Shown here in pieces: positions 35,253 to 43,988 of a DNA stretch of 64,000 nucleotides. How positions within the stretch are numbered: the stretch's first letter is position 1; every line of letters starts with the position of its first letter. The notes under the pieces were generated by a model, which was not told the origin of the DNA, did not search any database, and saw only the letters and a list, made by a program, of their open reading frames with translations. Position numbers and translations under genes: made by a program. The stretch comes from Sedimentitalea sp041224545 (GTDB lineage Bacteria; Pseudomonadota; Alphaproteobacteria; Rhodobacterales; Rhodobacteraceae), in NCBI RefSeq assembly GCF_041224545.1, contig NZ_JBGFGP010000124.1:45754-109753 (forward strand), written 5' to 3'.

Positions 35253-35795
35253 GCCCCCTGCTGCATTCTGCCTAGCGGCAGTGCAAGCGAAAAGCGCACA
35301 GCGAGGCATCATATGGTTCTGCCGCAAATTTCTCTTGGAATTGATACAAACCTCTGGCCAACGTACTTATCCCGCGAGCGCAGCGAACTGCTGAAATGGA
35401 TTCTGGCCGTTGGCTGAAGGCTGACCTTTGCAGATCATATGAGCGGTCTCGATTTCGGCGAGGGTTGCACCGCTCTTGTCTGTCTCTACCATGTCGGCCA
35501 GCCGTTGGTTTCAATCGTTCGGGCGAAAAAGGCTGTCGCAGCCGTCTCGTCGCGGCTCTCGGCATGAAATCAGCGTTCACCCGTGGTCGCCGACAGTCCG
35601 ACACAGGTAGCACCACCGGCCCTTTATCTCGATATAGCTTTCATTCATGCGCCGGAATCGGCCAGTTGGCGATCTCCTTTCTATGGGGCCCAGCGGCGTG
35701 TGTTTCACCGCCCATCGGTTCAGGGTCATGTGATCGGTATCCGCGCCTCGTTCACTTTGGCAATGCCGACAGAACTGGTGCGCCCTGATAAAGGA
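35253..35795. other. Gene-free gap between rnhB and the microcompartment locus
   Basis: About 540 bases. Open frames on both strands (up to about 130 codons) overlap each other and show no motif, no hydrophobic pattern and no ribosome site. The part near rnhB should contain its promoter. I see no RNA gene, repeat or transposase fragment. It separates the housekeeping block from the catabolic island. Confidence 0.45.
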
Positions 35796-36479
35796 CTAGT
35801 GCAAGACAGGGACAACAAATCCTTGCAGATCATCCAGTCCCACGACATGACAATAAATCATATTGATGATCTCAAGTTCGCGTTCATGTAATTCATCAGT
35901 GGCCGCTGCGCAGGCATCATGAACAACAAGAACCTCGAAGCTCTCATCGGCCAGCGAGCGCACCGTCGAACTGATGCATTGATCGGTGAAGATGCCTGAA
36001 ACGATTACGTTCCGGATGCCGATATTTTGTAGCGTCAGGCGCAAGTTGGTGCCGGTGAGCGCGCTGTCGGTGGTTTTGGTGACCACAATTTCGTCACCCT
36101 TTGGAGCGAGCGCATCGACGATCTGGCTGTCTTTGCGCTCCTTGGGCAAAAGAAGATAATTGAAGCCGGGTTTCTTCTGGCTGAGCGAGCGGTCGCGGCC
36201 ATCTTCTGTCTGACAGGCAATCCGTGCGAACATCACTTCGATCCCTTCCGCACGAGCCCATTCGATGAGCCGCGCGTTATTGGGGATGACGATATGGTTC
36301 ATTCGGTCAAAGAAGGGCTGCCAGCGGTCGGCCTCGGCTTTGTCGTCCGGTGTTTCCAGATAGGTGTTCTGGATGTCGATAACGAGCAGCGCGGTGCGCG
36401 CCGGGTCGAGAATGATGTCGTCGGGATCTTTCGCGTTCTCATAGTAGAAGCTGCGGAAAGCTGTTTTCCAATTGCTCAT
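35796..36479 (-). CDS. Cysteine hydrolase (isochorismatase-like family)
   Basis: A 227-residue isochorismatase-fold amidase-type hydrolase. The triad is visible: Asp in ALLVIDIQNTYLETPDD, Lys in EIVVTKTTDSALTGTNL, Cys in VSGIFTDQCISSTVRSLADE. Relatives hydrolyse amides such as N-carbamoylsarcosine, ureidoacrylate or nicotinamide. It is the last gene of the microcompartment operon, 21 bases after the kinase, so it may release the amine substrate from an amide, or remove a carbamoyl group. Substrate unknown. Confidence 0.87.
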   Translation of the reverse strand: MSNWKTAFRSFYYENAKDPDDIILDPARTALLVIDIQNTYLETPDDKAEADRWQPFFDRMNHIVIPNNARLIEWARAEGIEVMFARIACQTEDGRDRSLSQKKPGFNYLLLPKERKDSQIVDALAPKGDEIVVTKTTDSALTGTNLRLTLQNIGIRNVIVSGIFTDQCISSTVRSLADESFEVLVVHDACAAATDELHERELEIINMIYCHVVGLDDLQGFVVPVLH

Positions 36480-36500
36480 GATTGTCCCTTCCGCAAAAGG

Positions 36501-37508
36501 CTAAGCCCCGATTTTATCCATGTAGGCCTGGCCCAGGCGCGCCGTGGTCGCCGCAAAGCCTGGGGCGAGTTCCTGTGGTTCGGGCGCCTCGATATGGCTG
36601 CCGATCCACGCCAGCAGCGCCATGCGCCTGAGCATGATAAAAGTGTCGATCTCGGCTTCTTCGTCCTCACTCATCTCGCGGACCGAACGGTATCCCCGAA
36701 CCCAAGCCTCGCGCATGGTGGGAATACGCGGGTCATCCTCGATAAAGCTGATCGCCGCCGCAAAGTCGTAGAGAAACCAGCCCCAGCCGCAGTCGTCAAA
36801 ATCAATGAGACGGGTCCCGTTGGCATCGACCAGCAGATTGGCCAGACGCATGTCGGCGTGGATCAGGTTGAACCGGTCGGGTGCCTTGCCGAACGCGTCG
36901 AGCCGGTCGCAAATTGTCTGCTGCACCTTCTCCAGCACCTGCGCGACCTCTGCCGTGACCTCTGGGGCGTCGCGCCAGTCGCCCCATGTCGCCTCGGGAC
37001 CGAACATCGCGTCGGCATCCCAGGTAAGACGTTCGAATCCGTCCGGCTTGCCCCAGCTCAGCACATGTTCGTGACAGCGCGCGGCAATGGTGCCGAGCTC
37101 CTCGAATCCATCGGTCATATCACCGCTTTCATCGGGCTCCGAGCCTTCGACGAAATGGAACAGGACCATGTAGCGGCTATCGGCCAGACCGTCGACGCTA
37201 CCGCTCTGGATCGGATCGCCGTTTTTGCCGGTATGATAACCCGGCGTCGTGACCACACCTTCGCGGTCCAGCGCCTCGAGCCATGCAAGCTCGCATTCGA
37301 TCGCACGACGGGAATGGTAATTTTCGCGATGAATGCGAAGAACGGACCTGTAGCCATCTGGCGCTTCCACGAGGTAGGTCGCATTCTCGGAAACGTTGAT
37401 CAGCCGAGCCTTCGCATCTGCGGGAACATCCCACAATGAGAGCGACTCCTGCGCGAGCTGGTCGAGATGGCGCAGCAATTCTTCAAGAGCCAAATCCGAT
37501 CCGGACAT
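36501..37508 (-). CDS. APH-fold phosphotransferase, probable amino-alcohol kinase
   Basis: A 335-residue small-molecule kinase of the aminoglycoside phosphotransferase/choline kinase fold. The catalytic loop is LIHADMRLANLLVD (H-x-D-x4-N) and the metal motif is LIDFDDCGWGWFLYDFA. Within RMM-type microcompartment loci an APH-fold enzyme phosphorylates (S)-1-amino-2-propanol, so I infer an amino-alcohol substrate. It lies between the SDR and the cysteine hydrolase in one operon. A generic antibiotic-type kinase is unlikely in this context. Confidence 0.82.
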   Translation of the reverse strand: MSGSDLALEELLRHLDQLAQESLSLWDVPADAKARLINVSENATYLVEAPDGYRSVLRIHRENYHSRRAIECELAWLEALDREGVVTTPGYHTGKNGDPIQSGSVDGLADSRYMVLFHFVEGSEPDESGDMTDGFEELGTIAARCHEHVLSWGKPDGFERLTWDADAMFGPEATWGDWRDAPEVTAEVAQVLEKVQQTICDRLDAFGKAPDRFNLIHADMRLANLLVDANGTRLIDFDDCGWGWFLYDFAAAISFIEDDPRIPTMREAWVRGYRSVREMSEDEEAEIDTFIMLRRMALLAWIGSHIEAPEPQELAPGFAATTARLGQAYMDKIGA

Positions 37509-37541
37509 CGCGATCTCCCTTCCTGTCCTCTTTTAGAATTG

Positions 37542-38312
37542 TCAGATTTCTTCCATTGCCTCGAGCGACTCGGGCAGGATCTGACCACCGTCGACGACGA
37601 TCTGCTGCCCGGTGATGTACGCAGCTTCGTCCGACGCAAAGAACAGTGCGGCATTGCCGATATCCTCGACATCGCCAAGACGCTTGAGCGGGATAGAAGC
37701 AGCCATTGTGTCCAAATAATCTTGACCGAGATCCTGAAGACCTTCGGTATAAATGTTGCCGGGCATGACGGCATTGATCGTGGTGTTGTAGCGCGACAAT
37801 TCCATTGCAGCGGTCTTGATGAAACCGAGTTGTCCGGATTTCGAGGCGCCGTAATGCGCCCAGCCCGGAAAGCCTGTATGCGGGCCGGTGATGGACGAGG
37901 TGATCACAACACGGCCCTTGCCCGCTTTCTCGAAATGCGGAATGGCCGCTTTCACGCAAAGAAAAGAAGAGCGCAGGTTCGTGGCCATGACCTGGTCCCA
38001 TTCGGCTGGGTCCATATCGATCATCTTGGTCTGAGGGAATGCGCCAGCGTTGGCGCAGAGCACGTGCAGGCCGCCCTGCGCCTCGGCGGTGCTGTCCACC
38101 ATGGCCTTGACCGAGTCCCAGTCGGACACGTCGCACACCTCGTAGCGGACATCGCCCTCAATCTCGCTTGCGGCCTTTTTCAGGTCGTCCTCGTTGCGGG
38201 CGGCGATCGTCAGTTTCGCGCCTTGCCGCGCAAAGACCGTGGCAATGCCGCGGCCGATGCCTTTGGAACCGCCTGTGACAATGACGCTTTTGCCTTTAAG
38301 TGACGTAAGCAT
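37542..38312 (-). CDS. Short-chain dehydrogenase/reductase, possible amino-alcohol dehydrogenase
   Basis: A 256-residue classical SDR. VTGGSKGIGRGIATVFARQG binds the cofactor and CANAG follows. The catalytic Ser and Tyr-x-x-x-Lys are in ITSSITGPHTGFPGWAHYGA then SKSGQLG. The end, DGGQILPESLEAMEEI, is longer than usual. In the RMM microcompartment locus an SDR interconverts aminoacetone and (S)-1-amino-2-propanol; gene order here supports the same type. Polyol or 3-oxoacyl reductase activity cannot be excluded by eye. Confidence 0.84.
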   Translation of the reverse strand: MLTSLKGKSVIVTGGSKGIGRGIATVFARQGAKLTIAARNEDDLKKAASEIEGDVRYEVCDVSDWDSVKAMVDSTAEAQGGLHVLCANAGAFPQTKMIDMDPAEWDQVMATNLRSSFLCVKAAIPHFEKAGKGRVVITSSITGPHTGFPGWAHYGASKSGQLGFIKTAAMELSRYNTTINAVMPGNIYTEGLQDLGQDYLDTMAASIPLKRLGDVEDIGNAALFFASDEAAYITGQQIVVDGGQILPESLEAMEEI

Positions 38313-38348
38313 GAAATTTCCTCCGTATTGGTGTCTTCTTGTGTTGGT

Positions 38349-39161
38349 TCAGTCCTGGGCCGTTCTGGCCTCTTTATTTGCCCGCATCAGCCAAACCACC
38401 GCGAACACGAACAGGATCAGCAGGAACGATCCGACTACGGACATGATGCCGAGCGTGGGCACAAGCGGCGAGTAGCCCGAAACCATCTTGGCGTAGAGCC
38501 ATTCGGGAAGGGTCGAATCCGCCCCGGTGGTGAAAAGTGACAAGGGGAAATTCCCCCAGCTCAGCAGGAAGGCAAAGAGTCCGGCCGACACGAGGCCGGG
38601 CATAAGCAGTGGCAGCGTGATCTCGCGCAGGACGGTAAGCGTCCCTGCTCCCATGTCACGGGCCGCCTCTTCCAGCGCGGGATCGAAGCTGTAGGCGCGG
38701 ATGGCGACGATCAGTGTGGCAATCGGCGTGATCCAAACCAGATGCGCGACGACCGCGGTCTTCCAGGTGGGAATGATACCAAGCGAGTTGAACCACATCA
38801 GCAGCGCGAGCCCGAGGACGGTCTGCGGAAAAAAGATGGGCAGCAGGATCAGTTTCTGGAACGTGTTCCGGAACCGCCATTGATAACGGGCGAATGCCAG
38901 CGCGCCGAAAAACGCGAAAATCAGCGACACGATCGTGACGACGACCGCCACAGAAAGCGAGGTCAGGAGCAACTCGCTGACGGTGCTGCTTTCGAATGCC
39001 TCGCCGTACCACTTTGTCGAGTAGCGACGGATCGGAAAGCTGAGGTACCGCGCCTGTGACACGGAGGCGAAGCCGACCGAGACCAGAGGCAGGTACAAAA
39101 AGGCGATCATCAGGATCCCGTAGACGAACAGGACAGTCCGGGTCAGGCGGCTGGCGTTCAT
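38349..39161 (-). CDS. potC: ABC transporter permease, PotC type
   Basis: A 270-residue inner-membrane permease, about six TM helices. The coupling loop signature appears as EEAARDMGAGTLTVLREITL followed by PLLMPGLVSAG, the EAA motif. It is typical of spermidine/putrescine-type importers. Its start overlaps the PotB stop by one base. Together with PotA, PotB and PotD it forms a complete importer inside the microcompartment operon, most likely for an amine. Confidence 0.92.
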   Translation of the reverse strand: MNASRLTRTVLFVYGILMIAFLYLPLVSVGFASVSQARYLSFPIRRYSTKWYGEAFESSTVSELLLTSLSVAVVVTIVSLIFAFFGALAFARYQWRFRNTFQKLILLPIFFPQTVLGLALLMWFNSLGIIPTWKTAVVAHLVWITPIATLIVAIRAYSFDPALEEAARDMGAGTLTVLREITLPLLMPGLVSAGLFAFLLSWGNFPLSLFTTGADSTLPEWLYAKMVSGYSPLVPTLGIMSVVGSFLLILFVFAVVWLMRANKEARTAQD

Positions 39162-40015
39162 CAGCGTTTCCTTCCCATGATCGCGTCGAGATCGACCCTG
39201 GAGACGCCAAGAAGGGCAAGCGTCCCGATAATGAGGATCAGGATCATGGACAGCGCGGACCCAAGCGGCCAGTTCTGGCCAAAGGTGAACGCAGTTTCGA
39301 TGTCGTCGGCAATCGCGATCACCGCCTGACCACCAAGTATCTTGGACTCGGCCAGCGCGCCTGCTGCAAGCACGAAGCTGAGCAGCGAGCCTACGACGAT
39401 GCCGGGCGCGGCCAAGGGGATCTCGATCTGCCAGAGCACCTGCCAGCGCGACGCGCCAAGGTCATATGCGGCCTGGCGGGTGTCGTCGGGCACCATCGCA
39501 ATACCCTGCGCCAGCGGGAAAAGCATGAAGGGCAAGTAGACATAGACAAGACCGAAAACGATGATCGGAACGCCGTAAAGGGGGCTGTCAAAACCGATAC
39601 CGGTGAGAGCGCGGAAATGTCCTTCGATCAGCCCACCCTTCATCAGCGTCAGAACCCAGCCGAAAAGTCGGATGTTCTCGGACACGAACAGGCTCATGAC
39701 GATTGCAATGGTCAGGACCAGCGTGAACCGCTTGAAAATCTTGGCCATGGCATAAGCGAGCGGCCAGCACACAACCAGCAGGATCGCAGTCGACGCCAAA
39801 GCCATCCCCAGCGACCACAGAAGAGACTTGTAGTAGCCCTGCTGGAAGAACACCGCGTAGGCCGAAAAGTCCGGCATATTGGCGAGCGAGAAGACCTTGG
39901 TCGGCATGATGGAGAACAGAGCGACCACGACAAGCGGCGCAAGAAACGCCAACCCGAGCAGCAGCACCACCGGCAGGGCGGAGAAAAGACCGAGTTTTTG
40001 ATCGAGGGACTTCAT
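39161..40015 (-). CDS. potB: ABC transporter permease, PotB type
   Basis: A 284-residue permease with about six TM helices. The EAA-type loop is RQAAYDLGASRWQVLWQIEI, followed by PLAAPGIVVGSLLSF. It overlaps the ATPase gene by four bases and PotC by one, so all three are translationally coupled. The N-terminal stretch KLGLFSALPVVLLLGLAFLA is the first helix. Part of the amine-type importer. Confidence 0.92.
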   Translation of the reverse strand: MKSLDQKLGLFSALPVVLLLGLAFLAPLVVVALFSIMPTKVFSLANMPDFSAYAVFFQQGYYKSLLWSLGMALASTAILLVVCWPLAYAMAKIFKRFTLVLTIAIVMSLFVSENIRLFGWVLTLMKGGLIEGHFRALTGIGFDSPLYGVPIIVFGLVYVYLPFMLFPLAQGIAMVPDDTRQAAYDLGASRWQVLWQIEIPLAAPGIVVGSLLSFVLAAGALAESKILGGQAVIAIADDIETAFTFGQNWPLGSALSMILILIIGTLALLGVSRVDLDAIMGRKR

Positions 40016-41085
40016 GCGGCCTCGTCGATAAAATGGGTGTTCTCGACATTGAAACCGATGGTCAGCGTCTCGCCCTCGGATACGGTGCGCCGGTCTTCAC
40101 GCAGCTTTTCGACCGTGACCATGCCGGTCGGGGTCTCGATTTCATACTGGATGCGCGATCCAAGCGCGTATTCGCCGTGCAGCGGACCGGACATGGTAAA
40201 GTCGAAAGCATCGGCGGTATCCGCAAAACCGACATACTCGGGACGCACCATGAGCAGGCCACGCCCCCCTTGCGCGGCTGGTTCCAGTTTTGCGCCGGGA
40301 CGGATTGCAAGGATATCACTGGATACAACGCCATCGGCGCCGACGGTCACGTCAAACAGGTTCACTTCGCCCATGAATTCGGCGACAAACCGGCTGACCG
40401 GTGCGCCGTAGATTTCGTCGGCTACTGAAATCTGCTCGATCTTGCCCTGCTTCATGATCGCGATCCGGTCGGACATCACCATTGCCTCTTCGAGGGAGTG
40501 GGTGATGTAGACAAAGGTCTTGCCCGTGCGCGCGTGCAGATCCTTCAGTTCTTTTTCAAGCGTCTTGCGCAGGCGATAATCGAGCGCCGAGAGCGGTTCG
40601 TCGAAAAACAGGATCTCGGGATCGAAGGCGAGCGCCCGGGCCAGCGCGACGCGCTGCTTCTCGCCTCCGGAACATTGCGAGATTCGCTTATCGTAATAGC
40701 TTTGCGGCAGGCGCAGCAGGTCCAGCAGTTCCAGCGCTCTGGCCCTGCGGCGATCAGGCACTTCCTTGCGCAGTTTCAACGGAAACTCGATGTTCTGGCC
40801 AACCGACATGTGCGGAAACAGCGCCAGCGACTGGAAAACCATGCAGGTCGGGCGCTGGTTGGCGGGGGTTTGATCGATGCGTTGGTCACGCAGCCGGATT
40901 TCGCCGCTGGTCAAATCATCCATACCGACAAGCAGGCGGATGAGCGTTGATTTTCCGCTGCCGGAGGGGCCGACGATCGTAAAGAACTCGCCCTCTTTGA
41001 TATCGAGATCGATCCGGTTGAGCGCGGTGAAGTTTCCGAATGACTTCACCACACCACGCAGGCTCAGAAAAGGCGAGGAATTCAT
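40012..41085 (-). CDS. potA: ABC transporter ATP-binding protein, PotA type
   Basis: A 357-residue ATPase. Walker A is VGPSGSGKSTLIRLL, the signature is QCSGGEKQRVALARALAFDP, Walker B is ILFFDEPLSALDYRL, and the switch His is in FVYITHSLEEAM. In the signature, Cys stands where LSGGQ has Leu. A C-terminal TOBE domain of about 110 residues is present, as in polyamine and sugar importers. It energises the Pot-type system. Confidence 0.94.
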   Translation of the reverse strand: MNSSPFLSLRGVVKSFGNFTALNRIDLDIKEGEFFTIVGPSGSGKSTLIRLLVGMDDLTSGEIRLRDQRIDQTPANQRPTCMVFQSLALFPHMSVGQNIEFPLKLRKEVPDRRRARALELLDLLRLPQSYYDKRISQCSGGEKQRVALARALAFDPEILFFDEPLSALDYRLRKTLEKELKDLHARTGKTFVYITHSLEEAMVMSDRIAIMKQGKIEQISVADEIYGAPVSRFVAEFMGEVNLFDVTVGADGVVSSDILAIRPGAKLEPAAQGGRGLLMVRPEYVGFADTADAFDFTMSGPLHGEYALGSRIQYEIETPTGMVTVEKLREDRRTVSEGETLTIGFNVENTHFIDEAA

Positions 41086-41155
41086 GCTCTAACCTTGAAA
41101 ACAGGAAATTCAGAAGAAGCGACCCCGACGGTTGAGACGCCGGGGCCATTCACGC

Positions 41156-42298
41156 TTACGAGCGGCGCTCTTCGGTATAAATATCGATAAGCGTGTCGTA
41201 GGATGTGACGACTTGGTAGTCGAGCGAGCGTTCCATCTCCTCGGCAAGTGAGTCCATCTGGATCGCGTCCAGTTCGTCCGAGTCGAACAGCGCCATGACC
41301 GCCTCGTCGCCCATCTGGCTGACCGGGTTGTATGTCCCCTCCGTAAAGGCGACGGCCTTGGAGATTTCCGGCGTCTGGACGAATTCAAGGAAATCCTCGG
41401 CCAGATCGCTTGGGTCCGGATTGTTGACCAGGGATGTCAACTCGATCCAGACCACACCTCCCTTGCCATCGACCGGGCCGGATAGCGGCGTTATGGCGCG
41501 AATATTAGTGGCACCGTCATATCGCGCCGGAGACGCTGTATAGGTGCCGCCGGTAAAGTAGGCGTCGATCTCGCCGTTGATCAGCGCGGTATTCATCGCC
41601 ACGAGATCATCGGTCAGCAGCTTCGCCCCGCCAAAGATCGTCCTGGCGGTTTCCCGGAACTTCTCGACATTCTCGCCCTCGACCGGCTCGAAAGGGTTCA
41701 GACCGGCCGTCAGACACATATGCATGACGTTCCAGTTGTCATAGGTCAGAACGCCGTATCGGTCCTTCATCTTGGGATCGAGGAACAGGTTCCAGCCCTG
41801 CTCTTCCGCCATCTCGCGGCTGATCTTGTCGGTGTTCACGACGAAGCTGAATGGCCCATAGCGCTGCGGCATGCCGATAAGCTCTCCATCATCCGCAAAG
41901 GACAGCTCATAAGGCGGGTTCCTGAAGGATGGCAGCATCCTGTCAAAGTACGGCAGGAAGCGATCCTTGTTGAGCGGCTTTATCAACTTGTCAGGATAGA
42001 GACGGTCGCGCGCCCAGGGTTGGTTGACGTTGATCAGATCCCAGACCGAAGTTTCCCCGGCGCGAAGTTTGTTGATCATGTCCGGATCGGAAGTGCCGCT
42101 TTCTGCACGCACGGTCGCGTCGGGATGCGCGTTGCGGAACGGTCCAAGGACCTCGTCCGAATTGTAACCTTCCCAGCAAAGGATATTCATCCGGTCGCGG
42201 CGCGCCGCAAAGGCGGGACCGAGCGGACCTGCGGCGGCCAGGCCGGCGAGTGCCGCCGAGCGGCCAACGAACTGTCTTCTTGAAATTCCCTTCTTCAT
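41156..42298 (-). CDS. potD: ABC transporter substrate-binding protein, PotD type, Tat signal
   Basis: A 380-residue periplasmic receptor. The N terminus ISRRQFVGRSAALAGLAAAG is a twin-arginine signal, so the protein is exported folded. The mature part has MNILCWEGYNSDEVLGPFRN, the PotD-type start of a polyamine-binding fold, and VWDLINVNQPWARDRLYP. Aromatic and acidic residues are frequent, as expected for a cationic ligand. It lies between the shell genes and the transporter genes, which ties substrate import to the compartment. Confidence 0.9.
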   Translation of the reverse strand: MKKGISRRQFVGRSAALAGLAAAGPLGPAFAARRDRMNILCWEGYNSDEVLGPFRNAHPDATVRAESGTSDPDMINKLRAGETSVWDLINVNQPWARDRLYPDKLIKPLNKDRFLPYFDRMLPSFRNPPYELSFADDGELIGMPQRYGPFSFVVNTDKISREMAEEQGWNLFLDPKMKDRYGVLTYDNWNVMHMCLTAGLNPFEPVEGENVEKFRETARTIFGGAKLLTDDLVAMNTALINGEIDAYFTGGTYTASPARYDGATNIRAITPLSGPVDGKGGVVWIELTSLVNNPDPSDLAEDFLEFVQTPEISKAVAFTEGTYNPVSQMGDEAVMALFDSDELDAIQMDSLAEEMERSLDYQVVTSYDTLIDIYTEERRS

Positions 42299-42335
42299 CT
42301 TTGTCTCTCCTGTTGGTTGGTTTATTGCGCCCTGT

Positions 42336-42965
42336 TCAAGCAGAGCGGCCTTTGATTTCGCTCAACGTCGCTGTGATCCTGTCCCGTGCGACCTGCATGT
42401 CTTCCAACCTGCCGGACATGAAAACCCGCCCAGTCGCGCCCATCATCTGGACATCGTTGATCACGGCCTCGGGTGCAGCCTTCTCGGCTTCGTTGGCGGC
42501 CACGCAGGCAAAGAGCGCCGGCGTCATTTCGTAGATCAGCAGCGCCACTCCGGGCACGAGGATTGACCCGTCGCGCGATCGGTTCAGGATGATGGCGTGC
42601 TGGTCCGACAGATCCTCGATGATGTCATGGTAAAGAACCTTCGGCGCCAGTTGATCGGTATGTCTTGCGCCGATCCCCTTCAGGATCGCCCGCCCCGCCG
42701 CGTCAAGATCCTTCATGTCGTCGGCGTGCAACTCCAGCAGGCCGAACTGCCGCTCGGTAAAGAGGATGCCCGGCTCCATGTCCGGAGACTCTTTCAGCGC
42801 CAGATCGGCGATGCGGTGGATGCTGAGTGCGGGCGCGACCTCGATGATCAACGAGTTCTGCCCGCGGAACGGCGGATAGGCGCGCGCCCGCAGCGGGGAG
42901 GAAAGATAAGCCGCGAACTGCGGCTGCAGGTCCGTGATCGGCAGGTATACGCGAAGCTCCGTCAT
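42336..42965 (-). CDS. Bacterial microcompartment shell protein, tandem BMC domain (BMC-T)
   Basis: A 209-residue protein with two BMC folds in one chain, a pseudohexameric shell trimer. Landmarks are LQPQFAAYLSSPLRA, RQFGLLELHADDM in the first domain, DQHAIILNRSRDGSILVPGV at the junction, then CVAANEAEKAAPEAV and MMGATGRVFMSGRLEDM in the second. It is about as long as, and a paralogue of, the BMC-T at 43985. The ATG at 42965 is chosen over a Met seven codons upstream because of homology at MTELRV. Last shell gene before the transporter. Confidence 0.92.
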   Translation of the reverse strand: MTELRVYLPITDLQPQFAAYLSSPLRARAYPPFRGQNSLIIEVAPALSIHRIADLALKESPDMEPGILFTERQFGLLELHADDMKDLDAAGRAILKGIGARHTDQLAPKVLYHDIIEDLSDQHAIILNRSRDGSILVPGVALLIYEMTPALFACVAANEAEKAAPEAVINDVQMMGATGRVFMSGRLEDMQVARDRITATLSEIKGRSA

Positions 42966-42992
42966 GATCCTGTCCTGTCCCCTCACCCGAGC

Positions 42993-43280
42993 TTATTTGG
43001 AAACGGCTGCAGCCGAGAAATGCTTGCCGAGATCGGCATGCGGGCGCGGGATGACATGCACGGCGGTCACTTCACCGACCTGGCTGGCCGCTTCAGCGCC
43101 CGCTTCGGTGGCAGCCTTGACCGCACCGACATCGCCCTTGACGACGACCGAGACGAGCCCGCCGCCGACTTCGTTGCGGGCAACGATTTCCACGTTCGCG
43201 GCCTTGACCATGGCGTCCGCTGCGGAAAGCGCGGGGACGTAACCCTTGGTTTCTATCATTCCGATTGCTAAGTTAGCCAT
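42993..43280 (-). CDS. Bacterial microcompartment shell protein, single BMC domain (BMC-H)
   Basis: A 95-residue canonical hexamer protein: LAIGMIETKGYVPALSAADA, then MVKAANVEIVARNEVGGGLV, then VVVKGDVGAVKAATEAGAEA and VHVIPRPHADL. The pore loop reads VGGGL, with Gly where PduA has Ser, which would give a pore lined by backbone only. It is the only BMC-H in the window and should make most of the shell facets. Confidence 0.96.
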   Translation of the reverse strand: MANLAIGMIETKGYVPALSAADAMVKAANVEIVARNEVGGGLVSVVVKGDVGAVKAATEAGAEAASQVGEVTAVHVIPRPHADLGKHFSAAAVSK

Positions 43281-43305
43281 GCGTTTGTTCCTTCATGCTT
43301 GACTG

Positions 43306-43548
43306 TTATTTCTTGTCATCGATGGAGCCGATGATCAGGGCATCCACGGGCACCGTTTCGCCTTGAAAATACCCTGCGGCCACAGAGCCTTGAGTTACCA
43401 AAACGGTCTCGCCAGTGTCGCACCCAAGCGGATCGAAGGCGATCAGCTTGCTGCCGCTGTCGGTCTCGACCTCCAGCAGTGCGCCGCGTGGCAGCGATGT
43501 CACGCGACGGGTCGACCAGATCTTTCCGGTCACGCGCGCTTGTATCAT
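43306..43548 (-). CDS. Microcompartment vertex protein, EutN/CcmL type (BMC-P)
   Basis: An 80-residue pentamer protein that caps shell vertices. It begins IQARVTGKIWSTRRVTSLPR and contains the family segments LIAFDPLGCDTGETVLVTQG and GETVPVDALIIGSIDD. The length is slightly short but complete. Its start overlaps the stop of the 147-residue protein gene, so expression is coupled. Confidence 0.95.
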   Translation of the reverse strand: MIQARVTGKIWSTRRVTSLPRGALLEVETDSGSKLIAFDPLGCDTGETVLVTQGSVAAGYFQGETVPVDALIIGSIDDKK

Positions 43549-43988
43549 GTCTTATCCCTTTCGATCCGGATGCCGCGGCGCCGCGCTTCGTCGCGCGCCA
43601 GCGGCGTCAGCCGACTTGATGGCGAGATCCGCAGGCTGCGGGCGGAGCCGACGAGCGCATTGATGTCTCGTTCGGTAATCAGCGACTTGTCGAGCCGGTT
43701 CGGTGCGGTGCGCTGCGGCCCGGTAACGATCGGCTGTGCCGCAAATGCCGGGGCGGCCGCAGTCATCGGCGCGGCCAGGTCGAACACAAGGTCGCCACGC
43801 GTCACGCGTTCGGCAAAGCCCGGCTCGGCTGCACGTTGCAGCAGGTCCTGCGCAAAGCGGGTCAGATCGGCGCCGGAGGTAATGCGCACAAGTTCCCGAG
43901 CCGGCGGTGTGCCTCCCGCCTCGTTGCGTAACGCGGCAATTTCCTCGCGCAGGATTGCGCGGATCTCGTCTCTCAGGGCTGACATCAT
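43545..43988 (-). CDS. Microcompartment-associated protein of unknown function
   Basis: A 147-residue protein. The N terminus SALRDEIRAILREEIAALRN is an amphipathic helix of the encapsulation-peptide kind, followed by a Gly/Pro linker. A central region has no recognised fold. The C terminus (SLITERDINALVGSARSLRI then SSRLTPLARDEARRRGIRIE) resembles the N-terminal motif of EutT- or EutQ-like proteins, in which an ITE start is followed by L/ITP-x-A-R-D. It may be a small lumen protein or scaffold linking cargo to shell. It overlaps both neighbours. Confidence 0.7.
   Translation of the reverse strand: MMSALRDEIRAILREEIAALRNEAGGTPPARELVRITSGADLTRFAQDLLQRAAEPGFAERVTRGDLVFDLAAPMTAAAPAFAAQPIVTGPQRTAPNRLDKSLITERDINALVGSARSLRISPSSRLTPLARDEARRRGIRIERDKT

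Noticed and set aside
35396..35788. 130-codon frame in the rnhB-BMC gap
   Set aside because: Arg/Ser/Cys-rich, overlapped by competing frames, no ribosome site and no motif.
36501..37508. Aminoglycoside resistance kinase
   Set aside because: The APH fold is present, but its place in a microcompartment operon next to an SDR and phospholyase-type enzyme favours an amino-alcohol kinase.
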